From Mya arenaria (Eukaryota; Mollusca; Bivalvia; Myida; Myidae), in contig NC_069124.1 of NCBI RefSeq assembly GCF_026914265.1, positions 72,960,402-73,024,401 on the forward strand: a stretch of DNA of 64,000 nt, given 5' to 3'. A program made the translations under genes and the position numbers. The notes beneath the pieces are model-generated. The model had not been told where the DNA came from and did no database searches. It was given only the letters and a program-made list of their open reading frames with translations. This document shows positions 12,308 through 24,100 of this stretch, piece after piece. Positions within the stretch are counted from its first letter, which is position 1, and each line of letters opens with the position of its first letter.

Positions 12308-13154
12308 ATGTTAGCTGTCCAATGTTTACTTTTAGACGTCAGACAGGCAAGGTATGCTGTATCGATAAACACTATGACTGGATTAAAGATTGGTGTATGC
12401 ACATTTTTATTAACTTCTTACTGATTTTAAATGTAAGAGATTTCTAGACAGTTACCGAGAATCGATATAAATGTATGTTTGTTTCTTATGGAGTAACATG
12501 GCATGTATTTGATAAATAAAAGAGATGTGCAATGCTCATATAAGTAATTGTTGTTGTTAGAATAAATTATCAAAACATGTAAATTTAAATGTCTTGAATT
12601 ATCAGATATCACAAGTTTCAATGCATTGATGCACAAGTCTTTATAAGCTAAACATACATTTCACCTGGACCTCAAATTTCAAATGCTCAACGTAAAAACC
12701 TTTGCTTGGAGTAACACTTGCTTCAGTTATTTCCAGGTCAAACGTCAAATACGATTACAAGCAGTCGAGCTATAAAGTAAAAGACTTGAAGGTGAAGTTT
12801 GAAATAAAATCGTGATTTCTTTCATGAACTTAATCATGCATTTAGTTGATACACGTTTATGAACGGGTCATTTTAACAAAGTAATGTATAAAAACTTATG
12901 AGTTATGAAAAGACTACATTTAATACGGTTTAAAATGGAAAACACACGATAATTTAACAAATATATACCGTGTAACATACCTTGTTCCACGTACAAATTA
13001 TAAAGTAAAGGCTGTTCTATTATAAACGCGATAATGAATGTATAAAAAGAAACCTTATAGTTAAAGAATGAATGAAACCTTAATTTGGTCATAAGTGTCT
13101 TAAAAGTGCTAAATACATTTTAACAATACATTGATTTAGTTGAAATGAGTGTTT

Positions 13155-13789
13155 TCATTCGACATGTGGTCGTTGTTGTTGCTGTGCCTGAGGATCTTGC
13201 TGATGATTGTCCATGTCCATTAGGAAGCTAAGGCCTGATGAAGCCTGTCCAGACGACTCTACTGAAGACACATCGCGAACAACGGGTGTAGGAACTGGTC
13301 TCGTCGGCTGCTGATATTACTGCTGTTGTACCCAAGACGCATCTTGTGGCCAACAACTCCGACCAGATTGCAGTTGGATCGGGCAGGGGATAGAAGTCTG
13401 GTCGCTAGCAGGTGTAGGTTGGCCTATTTGACGGTTCTGGTAACGATTGACAAGATGTTGTAAATCGTACTGGTATCGGCACCAAAGGGACCTATCAAAG
13501 TCTGCCACTGTGTTAAGGCGATCAAGTAACTCCCCTTGCAAGGATATGAGCCGCTCTCTACTAGAATCAAGATCAGCTAGGATTGCCTGATCGGATGCCT
13601 TCGCTTTTGAAAAACATGTAGATGCCATGGTATCCAAGGTTTAAGAAAAATAGGGACAGTGGCTATTGTCGTGCAATCAACCGTAGCTTGCGGTTCGATA
13701 CAAGCGGTATTTTGCTCAGCATGTTCGTCAGTTAAAGACACAGTTTCTGTCTCTTCTGCTGGCACCAAAACAATCTTCTCTTTCAAGAG
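13155..13789 (-). pseudogene. Broken coding region, possibly the second (Myb/SANT-type) gene of a Harbinger element
   Basis: After an acceptor-like TTTTTGCAG, a frame opens at 13789 with LLKEKIVLVPAEETETVSL. Near 13640 the frame shifts to one reading KASDQAILADLDSSRERL, GELLDRLNTVADFDRSLW and LVNRYQNRQ, which reaches TAA at 13319-13317. Beyond that stop it continues with YQQPTRPVPTPVVRDVSS and a Gln-rich tail to TGA at 13155. The helical, charged middle and low-complexity tail resemble C-terminal halves of Harbinger Myb/SANT partners, and its orientation, convergent with the transposase remnant at 9350-9742, fits that layout. No DNA-binding domain is visible here, so the assignment is tentative. 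Confidence 0.35.
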
Positions 13790-13799
13790 CTGCAAAAAG

Positions 13800-16700
13800 G
13801 ACAATGCATTTTTTATTGTTTTGTGACAATGGTACGTACATTTTTGAAATTACTGCAGTCCGATTTAACTGTAAAAAATAAGGAAAAAAAAACACTTTTT
13901 ATTTCATAGTATCCGTTCCAAGACGGAAAGCCTGCACCCTCCGAAAGAATTCCTAACTGTTTGTTTCTTTGTACCGTTTAAGTTTTTATTGAATAAAACT
14001 GGGGTTTCGGCGAGCAAATCTATTGGCTGCTGTTCTGCGGATATAATCCAAGCGCGAGGCGCTGAAAGACTATCTGCGGGCAAATATGTGAGAGTTGCAA
14101 ATTTTATTTGAACTATGGGAATGGGTGAAGAGCACATAAATAAAAGTGAAAAATGTGCCGACAGCGCTTGTGCCCACACTGGGCGAAGAAACAAACATAT
14201 CTATATCTTTATGGCGTCTTGTGTCATTTTGTTTTTGTAAATGTCACTTCAATCGTCGTAATCCCCCATCCCCATGTATTTAGTGTTACAATGCATGCCC
14301 CATTTCAATCGTTTCTAAAGGTTTTTCGTTGCTTTGATTAGATATCATACGATAGGAAAATACAATACATCATATATATATATATATATATGAAGTTGAA
14401 ACTATTTTTAGATTATCGGAACTAGTCTGTTTTTATGAATGAGAAAAGGATTGTGCTTTTAAAAGTTTTTTGATAAATTTTATGTTATTTATGTTTAATG
14501 TAAGTACTTGTGTAGAAACAATACTAGTGCTGTTATGAATGCTTCGTACTCTTTGGATGTTAAACAGGTTTAATCCGAACTACTTTTCTTCACCAAACGA
14601 ATGCATGACTTACTGTCGTATCAGGGCATGTTTGCTTATATAAATTGAAAGCCTTATGTCTAAAACTATGCCAAGAATACACCGGAACGAAGTTTTATGT
14701 CAAAATGAAAACATCTCATCAGAAATTTAAACGCCTAAAATCATAGAATGAATAGTATCTTGTTATTGTGTAGTAGGTAAATTACAATGTATAGTATTTG
14801 AAGCATAAGCAATGCGAAACCTGAGATACAACTATTTTAACACTAAGGCAATAATTATATTTGTTTCCTATTTCATAAAAGTCATATAAAAAATCACCAT
14901 TACAAATAAGCGTGCTTCAGGGTCACGTCAGGTTTAAATAACAAATTCTGCAGGCGATGGGACACTTGCGGTCGGTAATAATTTCTGAAACACCATGGGC
15001 TAAACTAGAGTGAATATCAATACTGTATGTTATCTTCCTACCAGAGCCTCCATTATCTTGACCCTCATTAATCTGATAAATATAACGATCTAAAAATAGT
15101 TATATTCTGCTAAAAATAAAACGCCGGGATACATAATTACAGCGCGGAAATAGCCGAACTAGCAAAAACTCATACTCGGACTGCAACACGACCAATCCAT
15201 TTAAATGGTTTCGAAGTCATTCTGCTAAACATAGAGCGCATTGAGACAAATGGGTTAAAACAACATGAATAGAAGTAGTTCTTTGGAGTTTGTGGTCTTA
15301 AGACCACCTGCGCGCATGCGCAGATAGTCTAAAATATCAATAGCAAAGTGGTTACCCATGCCACTGTGAAACCGAAGGTAGGGTGTTTTATGGAATTTTA
15401 CATATATTTTTGACAAATTATTGCAATTTGTATGAATATGATATATAAATGAATACATGTTATATGTATGGTGTGTACATAATCAAACCAGTGGTTCAGT
15501 TAAGCCCACAGAACATGCAGAGGCGGTGGCCGAGGCAAGACATATCGATATTGTGTAGCTTATTGTGGAGTTACAAAAAATATATAGCTATAACATTCTA
15601 GTGCTCCGTGGTATACTTCTTTTGCACATGACATTCCTCCGTTCAACAGTAGAATGGAAATTATTTGGATTGTTGTTCATCGCCGATTTGTTTTCAGCAG
15701 GGAATGACCGGTGCATGTGCAAAAAGGGTACCGTTTCAGTAGATTTCGCAAAGAAGGTACCGATATGGATACGCACCGTGTATATTGATCCTTTAAACAT
15801 GCCTTTCACTGTCCCAATTTTGCCTCGATTGGACCCGACTGTCAAATGTTATTCATAAAATTAAAAGCATGATTGGTCTTTTCTAACCGATAAGGACTTT
15901 TTTCAAGAATATTTTGTGAGAAGAGGACAGGTAGAGGATCGAACTTTGTACCACTAGTGACACGATTTCTTGAGGCGCTTGTTGGAATGAGTCGGAAGGA
16001 CCCGAATAACTGGCTATTATCCTACGACGGGAATGCGAAAACAGAGATATATGTATAACCAATCATCTGACACGACAATGGCTTTTCTTCGCCGAGAGTA
16101 CAAGTCCTGACATCACAAGATAAACTTCGACTACTTGCCGTCCTCTTACGTGGAATTTTCAAATATCCTTCCGTAAAAGAGCCGTGCTAGGCCATAACAC
16201 GGGCGTAAAAGAACGTTGAATCTTGGTTGCATTCGTTGGTAATCGTTAACATTCGTCCTCTCGTCGTAGAATAATAGTGTGTATTGTCGTCAAACTGTCA
16301 GAAGTCATGTTATAACGGCCCTCACTTCATTAAGCAAATGATTAAGACTAGCAAATCGAGGGCACACTTTTGATGGTAATTGCATAAATCTTGACTGCTA
16401 CTGTGTATGGGCCAATACAGATCGGGAAGAGGCAAACACATTATGTTGTTGTTTTTCGCAAACAAGTCATGTCATTAACACCTTTTGTTAAAATTGATGG
16501 GAAGTCATAGCAAGCTTGTGAGTATTATGTCATTCCTTGTCTTCAGTAGTAATGTGTGCCAATTTTTTGGCTGAGACGCGGCATGCAAACATTTCTATCA
16601 ATGCCCTACGTTGTGGTACGTGTTGCTACGCAGCAGGCACCATTTCATCATTAAAGTTGTAGCTACGGTTGTTTAGATATGACTCCAGTTTGATCCTCTA

Positions 16701-17237
16701 CGACAATTATCTTTAATAGACTCAACAATACATGTCAAATACGGCTATTTTACGGTCGATAACGTTGTCTGAATGGCTATTCAAACGCGCCACACTTGTA
16801 CTTGTAGCTTTTACGGTGCCGCGCAGGCAACGCTGTTGATCGTCGAGTAGTAGAGATGTGTCGTGTATTGTTTGATAGGTCAAGATATGTGTCGTAGTAG
16901 TTTGCAACATGGATAATTCGAAAGCTATCGAAACTGTGCTAAACTGTGCTAAATGCGTAGCAAATAGTTATCGTTTCTGTTTCAATGTTGCATGTTCTAC
17001 GATATTGCGACAATCCTTAATTATTGACATCAGTTAACATATGTGGTCTTTGTTAGAAGATATGATTATATTATTTAGATGAGTAAATATCGATAAAAAT
17101 GCATATTGGAAATGTCGACATCGCATGCAATGTCACACAATGATCCAAATTATAATAATCATAGAAGTCCTAAATCAGTTCTTATATCATTCAATACACG
17201 CATATATCTAAGAACATTATACATAAACACATTTAAA
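13800..17237. other. Intergenic, mostly unrecognised
   Basis: Contents seen: a (TA)n tract at 14372-14391 and a 16-bp perfect palindrome with an NRF1-like site at 15292-15322. At 15565-15858 open frames of 97 and 85 codons lie on opposite strands with no recognisable domain. No splice-supported gene was found. Confidence 0.4.
15292..15322. promoter_or_regulatory. Palindrome GTGGTCTTAAGACCAC followed by an NRF1-like CGCGCATGCGCA
   Basis: A 16-bp perfect palindrome at 15292-15307 is followed within 4 bp by a sequence fitting the NRF1 consensus YGCGCAYGCGCR (15311-15322). NRF1 sites usually mark promoters of housekeeping genes, yet no gene start is evident nearby. The role is unproven. Confidence 0.25.
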
Positions 17238-18260
17238 GGAAATCCATCATTACTACCGGGAGGCTCTCTTGTCGACCTTGATATTTTTACCGACACGATC
17301 GTGCACTATGTTGGCTGGACACAATTACCGCCAAAACCATCCCTGTCGGTGAGCAGCCGTGAGTTTAGTCAACATGTTTGCGGCGAACGTTTGCTGTTTG
17401 GTTCCCTTCTTGCAGTATATACGCTGCGTTGCCACATGGATACAAAACAAAACGCTTGCTAACGTTTATTATTACTGAACAACGAACAAGAAGATTTAAA
17501 ACCTGGGAGAGGAAGTAACTGTGTGCAGTAGTTTGCCATTTCCCCCAGGAATCGCTTTCCTGCGATAAAAAACAACAGTTTCTTACTATAGCATAACACA
17601 ATACAAGGTGACAATTGCAACTGCTCGACCATCGTCGGCATAGCTCTAAAATGATTCCTTCGGGCTATTTCAATAAAGGATTTCAGAGTTAACTTCAATC
17701 GTTGTAATGTATTGATAGTTTGATTCATTTGTTGGAATTATGACTTCAATCTTTTAATAAAACGGACCCCAGCCTTTGGGAAGTCAGTGGTCCTCAATTC
17801 CATAGTCAGAAGCCGATCACATCTCTCTATCTGATATCACTGGCCAAGGCGCTGAAATGGCGTTTTCACTAAAACTGCAGTAAAGACATAATGTTTTCAA
17901 AATATGGATCATGGTTTCCTTTATCGGTTTTGAAAGTAAAAAAGTTAAACGAGCAAGGAACTCGCTCCATTTTTGTTTTTCTTTTGGCAGAATAGAAAAC
18001 TAAAATTGATAGGGTTTTACCTTTTCCCTTTTTTTCAATTATAACCATGGAATACAAAAAAAAGAGAAAATTATTTATTTATACCGTTTTCATTTAAGTT
18101 CTGTTTAAGTAAGTGTAAAACTATATAACTAAAGATTTCGAAGTGGAGAAGGCACATTAGGCAGTAGTCTTTAATATCGGTCAAGTGTGAAAGGCCAGGT
18201 CAAGGATGTATATGCACGAAGACGTCTATGACGAGTTCCATCAAGAAGGCCGGACAAGTC
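17238..18260 (+). pseudogene. Relic of a third ALDH gene (exons 4, 6 and 9)
   Basis: Three segments align, in order and on one strand, with exons 4, 6 and 9 of the intact ALDH at 21137-30276. The exon 4 relic (17238-17348) keeps TIVHYVGW and KTIPV-like sequence and its GTGAGC donor, but is 4 nt short inside. The exon 6 relic (17733 to about 17852) starts WN, keeps SVVLN where TVVLK is expected, and shifts frame before LYLISLAKA. The exon 9 relic (about 18132-18260) reads VFNIGQV, then a stop, then [16 protein letters not shown]. That stop, TGA at 18188-18190, falls on the catalytic Cys codon, and another stop falls a few codons earlier. Intervening sequence is retained, so this is a decayed gene copy, not a retrocopy. 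Exons 5, 7 and 8 were not found. Confidence 0.8.
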
Positions 18261-18596
18261 AATCTTTACCATTATTAATTATACTATAAATTATAATAGT
18301 ACATTATTTCCAACATAAATATGTTCTGCTCTAAAAAACCTGCGAATAAGTAAACAGTTTTACCAATCTATACAAAGTTAAACTGAGCAATGTATACTTA
18401 ACATATTCGCATGTTTTAACCTATTTCTCATTGTAGGTATAATGTAACTACATGTAGGAAGAGTAATATATGCTCCCTTATTAATTTGCCCTTGGTGGAT
18501 TTTAAAATAGAGTTTATTATTGTTGGCGAAACAGATTGGACGTGTGAACACGGTATTATTTACGATTATCTAATTACTTTTTCAACTATAGTTTAA

Positions 18597-18950
18597 GCAG
18601 CACTCTCAGATTGAATTTTTTTTACAACGTATTACTTTTTTTATCCAGGAACGAGCATTCTTTGCGAAAATAAATTGAAACCAGAGATATGAACGTGCTG
18701 CCAAAATTCAGATCGCAGGTGTTTATACTTATGTTCAAAAATGATGTTTAATGCATATTTATTTAATTTTATTATATTATACGAACGCGTTTAGCCATAA
18801 CTCATTATTTTTCGAACGTTAATATGAAAAACTGTGATCTGATCTTCTGTCAGCAGTCTTATATTATTGTTTTTCTGATATTTACGAAAAAAATTGGCTC
18901 ATCCAAAGACCAAAAAATTGTCAAAACGATAAATCTGTGAGAGTGCATCT
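18597..18950. repeat. Palindromic dispersed repeat, both ends present
   Basis: The left end GCAGCACTCTCAGATT and the inverted right end TGCACTCTCACAGATTTA are near copies. The inner arms also pair: CAGATCGCAG on the left matches inverted CTGTGATCTGA on the right. The whole is an inverted repeat with arms of about 175 bp. A related partial copy starts at 19665. It is probably a non-autonomous DNA element; I recall this start as common in bivalves. No coding capacity. Confidence 0.65.
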
Positions 18951-19664
18951 TTATATAACTGTAATACATAATTATGCAAAGCAAACGCTTTTCCCGTCCT
19001 TTACAGTGGTTGATACACAATATAAACAATGCCTATAGTCAAAGCCTCGTCTAAGCTATATAATTATCAAGAATAAGGAGTACTAGTATATTGTTATTCA
19101 AAAACTGTAGGTCTATTTCAGCTAAGTCTGATTATTTATGTATGTATATCATGTACGCATTCCTTGCTTATTCTATTCAAACTTGACCTTCAAGAGTAAT
19201 TCAATATGAAGTTGCATGGTTGACCTGTTTAAATGATCTAGTTTGAGGTAAAGTACATGTAATATCGCCTCAGGTTGAGAACAGAAATTTGTGTTGTTGT
19301 TGGTGTTGTTACTATATGTTGTTGTGGTGGTGGCGGTGGTGGTGGTTCATTGTGCGGCTGCTGCGGCTGCTAATGTTGCTGTTACCAATGGTATTGTATA
19401 AATTGTATACATTTTGATACAATAGCCTGCAGGTCGTTATCTTAACCATCTTTGTCGCTGTATCTGTTACAAAATAAACCTTTGATCATGGATATGATTA
19501 CCACCGCTTAAGCGAATTTTCGACACGTTAGAAAATACTTTATGCCTTATCATTGTGAATCTTTGATTTTTTAATTTGTAAATAGCATATGCGCATTTGG
19601 CCTTCGGACATACCGTTGCTTTATTATTTTATTGGGTTTTTCAAATCCATTATTCTAAATAACA

Positions 19665-19890
19665 TTAAAGCTGCACTCTCACAGATTTACCGTTTTTCCT
19701 ACTTTTTTTATTTTTTTGTCTTGAAATTAGCAAATTTTTGCGTAAATATCTGCTAACCAGTGATGAAAGACTGCTGACAAAATATCAGATCGCAGATTTT
19801 CATATTTCCGTCCTTAATTAAATGTTTTATGGCTTAAACCGTTACTAACGGTATAAGAAATATGCATAAAACATCAATTCCGTGCAGGAA
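19665..19890. repeat. Partial copy of the GCTGCACTCTCAC repeat family
   Basis: Starts TTAAAGCTGCACTCTCACAG and continues through GACTGCTGACAAAATATCAG and TTTTATGGCTTAAACCG. These match the reverse complement of the right arm of the copy at 18597-18950. The second arm is not evident. Confidence 0.6.
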
Positions 19891-20800
19891 TATTCAATCT
19901 GGCACCCCTCATGTCAGATGAGTCACGCGCTGTGATGTAAAACTTATTTATATATTTTATTATACACCTTATGTAACACTAATTATGAGATTTGAATAGA
20001 TGAGTTCCATTTTAAAAATATTGCGATGAAAATACACATGGAGTGGATCTGACTCATGTGAACACGTACCTTGGGATACGATTTGAATAAGTTTAGCTAA
20101 TATTTTCAAGGTCGCTGTTGCAGGAATAAAGAACGTCAGATTCTGCTCAATGGCTTCAGTTGGGAATGTTGTATGTTAATACAACTAAAATGAGTATAGA
20201 CGTACGGTGCCTTAGGATGGGTCTTTCGCTGAGTTGGGTCACAATTAAATGTGCACGTCATTGCAAATAAGTGGCATGCGTTTTTCGATTTTCCTCAAAA
20301 ACCGGGTATAAGAAATAAAGGGTAAAAGCACAAACTATATTTTTAATTGGTACAATAGATCTCAAATTTCATTCGACCCTGTAATGAATCTATTGTCTCA
20401 CAAATAATGACTGCCATGAAAAATAGATAAACAGTCAGGAAAAAAGAGTGACACTATTATAGTATTTTTGTAAACATTGTATTTACTGTAGTCTAGGTAG
20501 GAGGACTTTATTTACAATAGAAATGAATTGAGTTGGGTTGAGTTGAAGTGATTTTACATGTGCTATAGCAAGCTCATGTACATAATTGTTGTGCTTGTTA
20601 AAGACCAGGGTGCAGGTCATTGCTTGTATTAGGATTTTCAAAACTTCGGTCTAATAAATGTCCTTATTGCCCACATTAACTACCTTGTTCTATCTAATTG
20701 AGGCGTTTCTAGTTTTGATATAATCACGCCGGGATCACTTTATTTTCCCTGCTATGTATATATATCACTGCATTGAGTTTCACAGATCTTTCATGCGCAC

Positions 20801-20811
20801 CGTTACGTGCG
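20801..20811 (+). promoter_or_regulatory. CGTTACGTGCG upstream of plus-strand ALDH, shared with its paralogue
   Basis: The 11-mer lies about 325 bp upstream of the ATG at 21137 in gene-sense orientation. The same 11-mer is upstream of the minus-strand ALDH at 2602-2592. It contains an ACGTG core. Confidence 0.3.
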
Positions 20812-21136
20812 GAGGTTTTAGTGGTAAACAAAGTTATTTGTTCGATAGTCTAAGTCGTACTATATACACTTGTATACGTGCTGTTTGACACTCGAGCGTT
20901 CAATTGGATGTGTTTAAAAGTGATTACTTCAATTAAAACGGTATTAAATTTAAGTGTTTCGGGAAAACATAAATAAGGATCCTAGCTAGTGTTTATCGAG
21001 AAAGTATCATGCGCATATATCTGAATAGATAGTGGTGTTGGAAAATAGACTACAGATTTTCAGTGCTGAGCCTGTTATCCGGACTTAACCTGCGAACAGA
21101 AATTCAAGATTGCCAGGGATTTCATAACAAAGCGCC

Positions 21137-24100
21137 ATGTCTCTGTCGAAACCGATCGTAAACCCTGCAATTAAATTTACGCAGGTAGGTTTTACTCTTA
21201 TGTTTTAATAAAATGTATTTCTATAGCAGTTCAAGATCCAGGATTTCTTTGCCAAACCTTGCAAGGCATCTATCTATTCCAATTATAACAACAAGGCATA
21301 TATCTATTCCAATTATAACAACAGGTGTGTTACCATTCAAAAAGTATGCATCATATCTCTTGTCGGCAGCCATTGAGATGAACGTTTTCTATATTACTGG
21401 TATTGATGCTTGCTGTTTTATTTACGTCTCGTTTAATATACGGTATTCGTTTCTCCTTTGTTAAAATTGTAATGGGATAATGTCGAACTGTCGGCAGCCT
21501 TGATTTAAAACCTTAATCGGTGAACAAATATCGGAATTATATTTATTCGTCATTATTTTCATAAATTAACAATATACCATAGGAAAATGTTTAAACTACC
21601 CAAAACCATATCTATTTTGACATCATAAACATGGCAATTATTATTGCAATGCATATGGTTCCTTCCCATAGATTTTCATCAACAACGAGTGGGTAAACTC
21701 TGTGAGCGGGAAGACGTTCCCGACCATCAACCCGACCACCGGCAAGAAGATATGCGACATCCAGGAGGGAGACAAGGTAAAAGATTTACACAATCTTCGA
21801 TTGTTATCAACCATCCCTCCATTTATTTTTCTCTATTCATGTTGACGTGAACAAATTGTTTCTATTTTTAATGTAAGAGTGAACACCTACATGTAGTTGT
21901 ATCAAACTATATGTTTTGCCGGGGGAAGGGTTCGGTATGAAATGAGGATAGAACACTGCTGGTTCAAAACACTGCTTGGACAAACCACTGCTATGACAAA
22001 TTAAATATACATATAACTTTAAAACCCGTCAAAGATATCCATCACCGAGAAAAGTGTCAAATTTTTAATCCTCGTGAACGTTTTCTCTTCAGGCGGATGT
22101 GGACAATGCGGTGTTGGCGGCGAAGGCGGCCTTCAAAGTGGGTTCCCCCTGGCGCTCAATGGACGCCTACGACCGTGGAAGGCTGCTTAACAAGTTGGCT
22201 GACCTCATCGAGAGGGACGTCGTATACATCGCGGTGAGAACATTGTGTCGAAGGACCGCACATCTCAGTCAGAGCATGTCAACCATATTATTTACATTTT
22301 TTATAACTTTACACATCGCGGTCAGTGTAAGTCTGATTTATCCTACATTTATTGTCCTGCTGTATTTGCCTTGACCAATAACCTTGCAAAGCGCGATATG
22401 CACATTATCCTGTAGTACATGGCTGTCAGAGAATGTGTCCTAGGCTTACGTGGGGAAGTGCTGGGTATTCACCAACATCTGGTGTCTGAGTTGTCAGAGA
22501 ATGTGTCCTAGGCTTACGTGCGGATGTGCTGGGTATTCACCAACATCTGGTGTCTGAGTTGTCAGAGAATGTGTCCTAGGCTTACGTGCGGATGTGCTGG
22601 GTATTCACCAACATCTGGTGTCTGAGTTGTCAGAGAATGTGTCCTAGGCTTACGTGCGGATGTGCTGGGTATTCACCAACATCTTGTGTCTGAGTTGTCA
22701 GAGAATGTGTCCTAGGCTTAAGTGCGAAAGTGCTGGGTATTCACCAACATCTGGTGTCTAAGTTGTCAGAGAATGTGTCCTAGGCTTACGTGCGGAAGTG
22801 CTGGGTATTCACCAACATCTGGTGTCTGAGTTGTCAGAGAATGTGTCCTAGGCTTACGTGCGGATGTGCTGGGTATTCACCAACATCTGGTGTCTGAGTT
22901 GTCAGAGAATGTGTCCTAGGCTTACGTGCGGAAGTGCTGGGTATTCACCAACATCTGGTGTCTGAGTTGTCAGAGAATGTGTCCTAGGCTTAAGTGCGGA
23001 TATGCTGGGTACTCACCAACATCTGGTGTCTGAGTTGTCAGAGAATGTGTCCTAGGCTTACGTGCGGATGTGCTGGGCATTCACCAACATCTGGTGTCTG
23101 AGTTGTCAGAGAATGTGTCCTAGGCTTGAGAATGTGTCCTAGGCTTACGTGCAGATGTGCTGGGTATTCACCAACATCTGGTGTCTGAGTTGTTAGAGAA
23201 TGTGTCCTAGGCTTACGTGCGGAAGTGCTGGGTATTCACCAACATCTGGTGTCTGAGTTGTTAGAGAATGTGTCCTAGGCTTAAGTGCGGAAGTGCTGGG
23301 TAGTCACCAACATCTGGTGTCTGAGTTGGTAGAGAATGTGTCCTAGGCTTAAGTGCGGAAGTGCTGGGTATTCACCAACATCTGGTGTCTGAGTTGTTAG
23401 AGAATGTGTCCTAGGCTTTGGTGCGGAAGTGCTGGGTATTCACCAACATCTGGTGTCTGAGTTGTCAGAGAATGTGTCCTAGGCTTACGTGCGGAAGTGC
23501 TGGGTATTCACCAACATCTGGTGTCTGAGTTGTCAGAGAATGTGTCCTAGGCTTAAGTGCGGAAGTGCGTGGTATTCACCAACATCTGGTGTCTGAGTTG
23601 TCAGAGAATGTGTCCTAGGCTTAAGTGCGGAAGTGCTGGGTATTCACCAACATCTGGTGTCTGAGTTGTCAGAGAATGTGTCCTAGGCTTAAGTGCGGAA
23701 GTGCTGGGTATTCACCAACATCTGGTGTCTGAGTTGTCAGAGAATGTGTCCTAGGCTTACGTGCGGATGTGCTGGGTATTCACCAACATCTGGTGTCTGA
23801 GTTGTCAGAGAATGTGTCCTAGGCTTAAGTGCGGAAGTGCTGGGTATTCACCAACATCTGGTGTCTGAGTTGTCAGAGAATGTGTCCTAGGCTTACGTGC
23901 GGATGTGCTGGGTATTCACCAACATCTGGTGTCTGAGTTGTCAGAGAATGTGTCCTAGGCTTACGTGCGGATGTGCTGGGTATTCACCAACATCTGGTGT
24001 CTGAGTTGTAAGAGAATGTGTCCTAGGCTTAAGTGCGGATGTGCTGGGTATTCACCAACATCTGGTGTCTGAGTTGTCAGAGAATGTGTCCTAGGCTTAC

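Larger units (their letters stand above)
18951..21136. other. Intergenic sequence upstream of the plus-strand ALDH
   Basis: Apart from the repeat copy at 19665-19890, this holds a GGT/GCT-rich low-complexity patch at about 19320-19385. It presumably also holds the promoter and 5' UTR of the ALDH gene starting at 21137. No other gene is seen. Confidence 0.45.

Noticed and set aside
12250-12447. Plus-strand open frame of 65 codons
   Set aside because: Mostly the right TIR of the element ending at 12307.
15565-15858. Possible small gene
   Set aside because: Open frames on both strands over the same stretch, no recognisable domain, no signal that separates them; left as unrecognised intergenic sequence.
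18132-18260. A selenocysteine codon in place of the catalytic Cys (TGA)
   Set aside because: Other stops and frameshifts in the same relic, and missing exons, show simple decay; no SECIS element was sought or seen.
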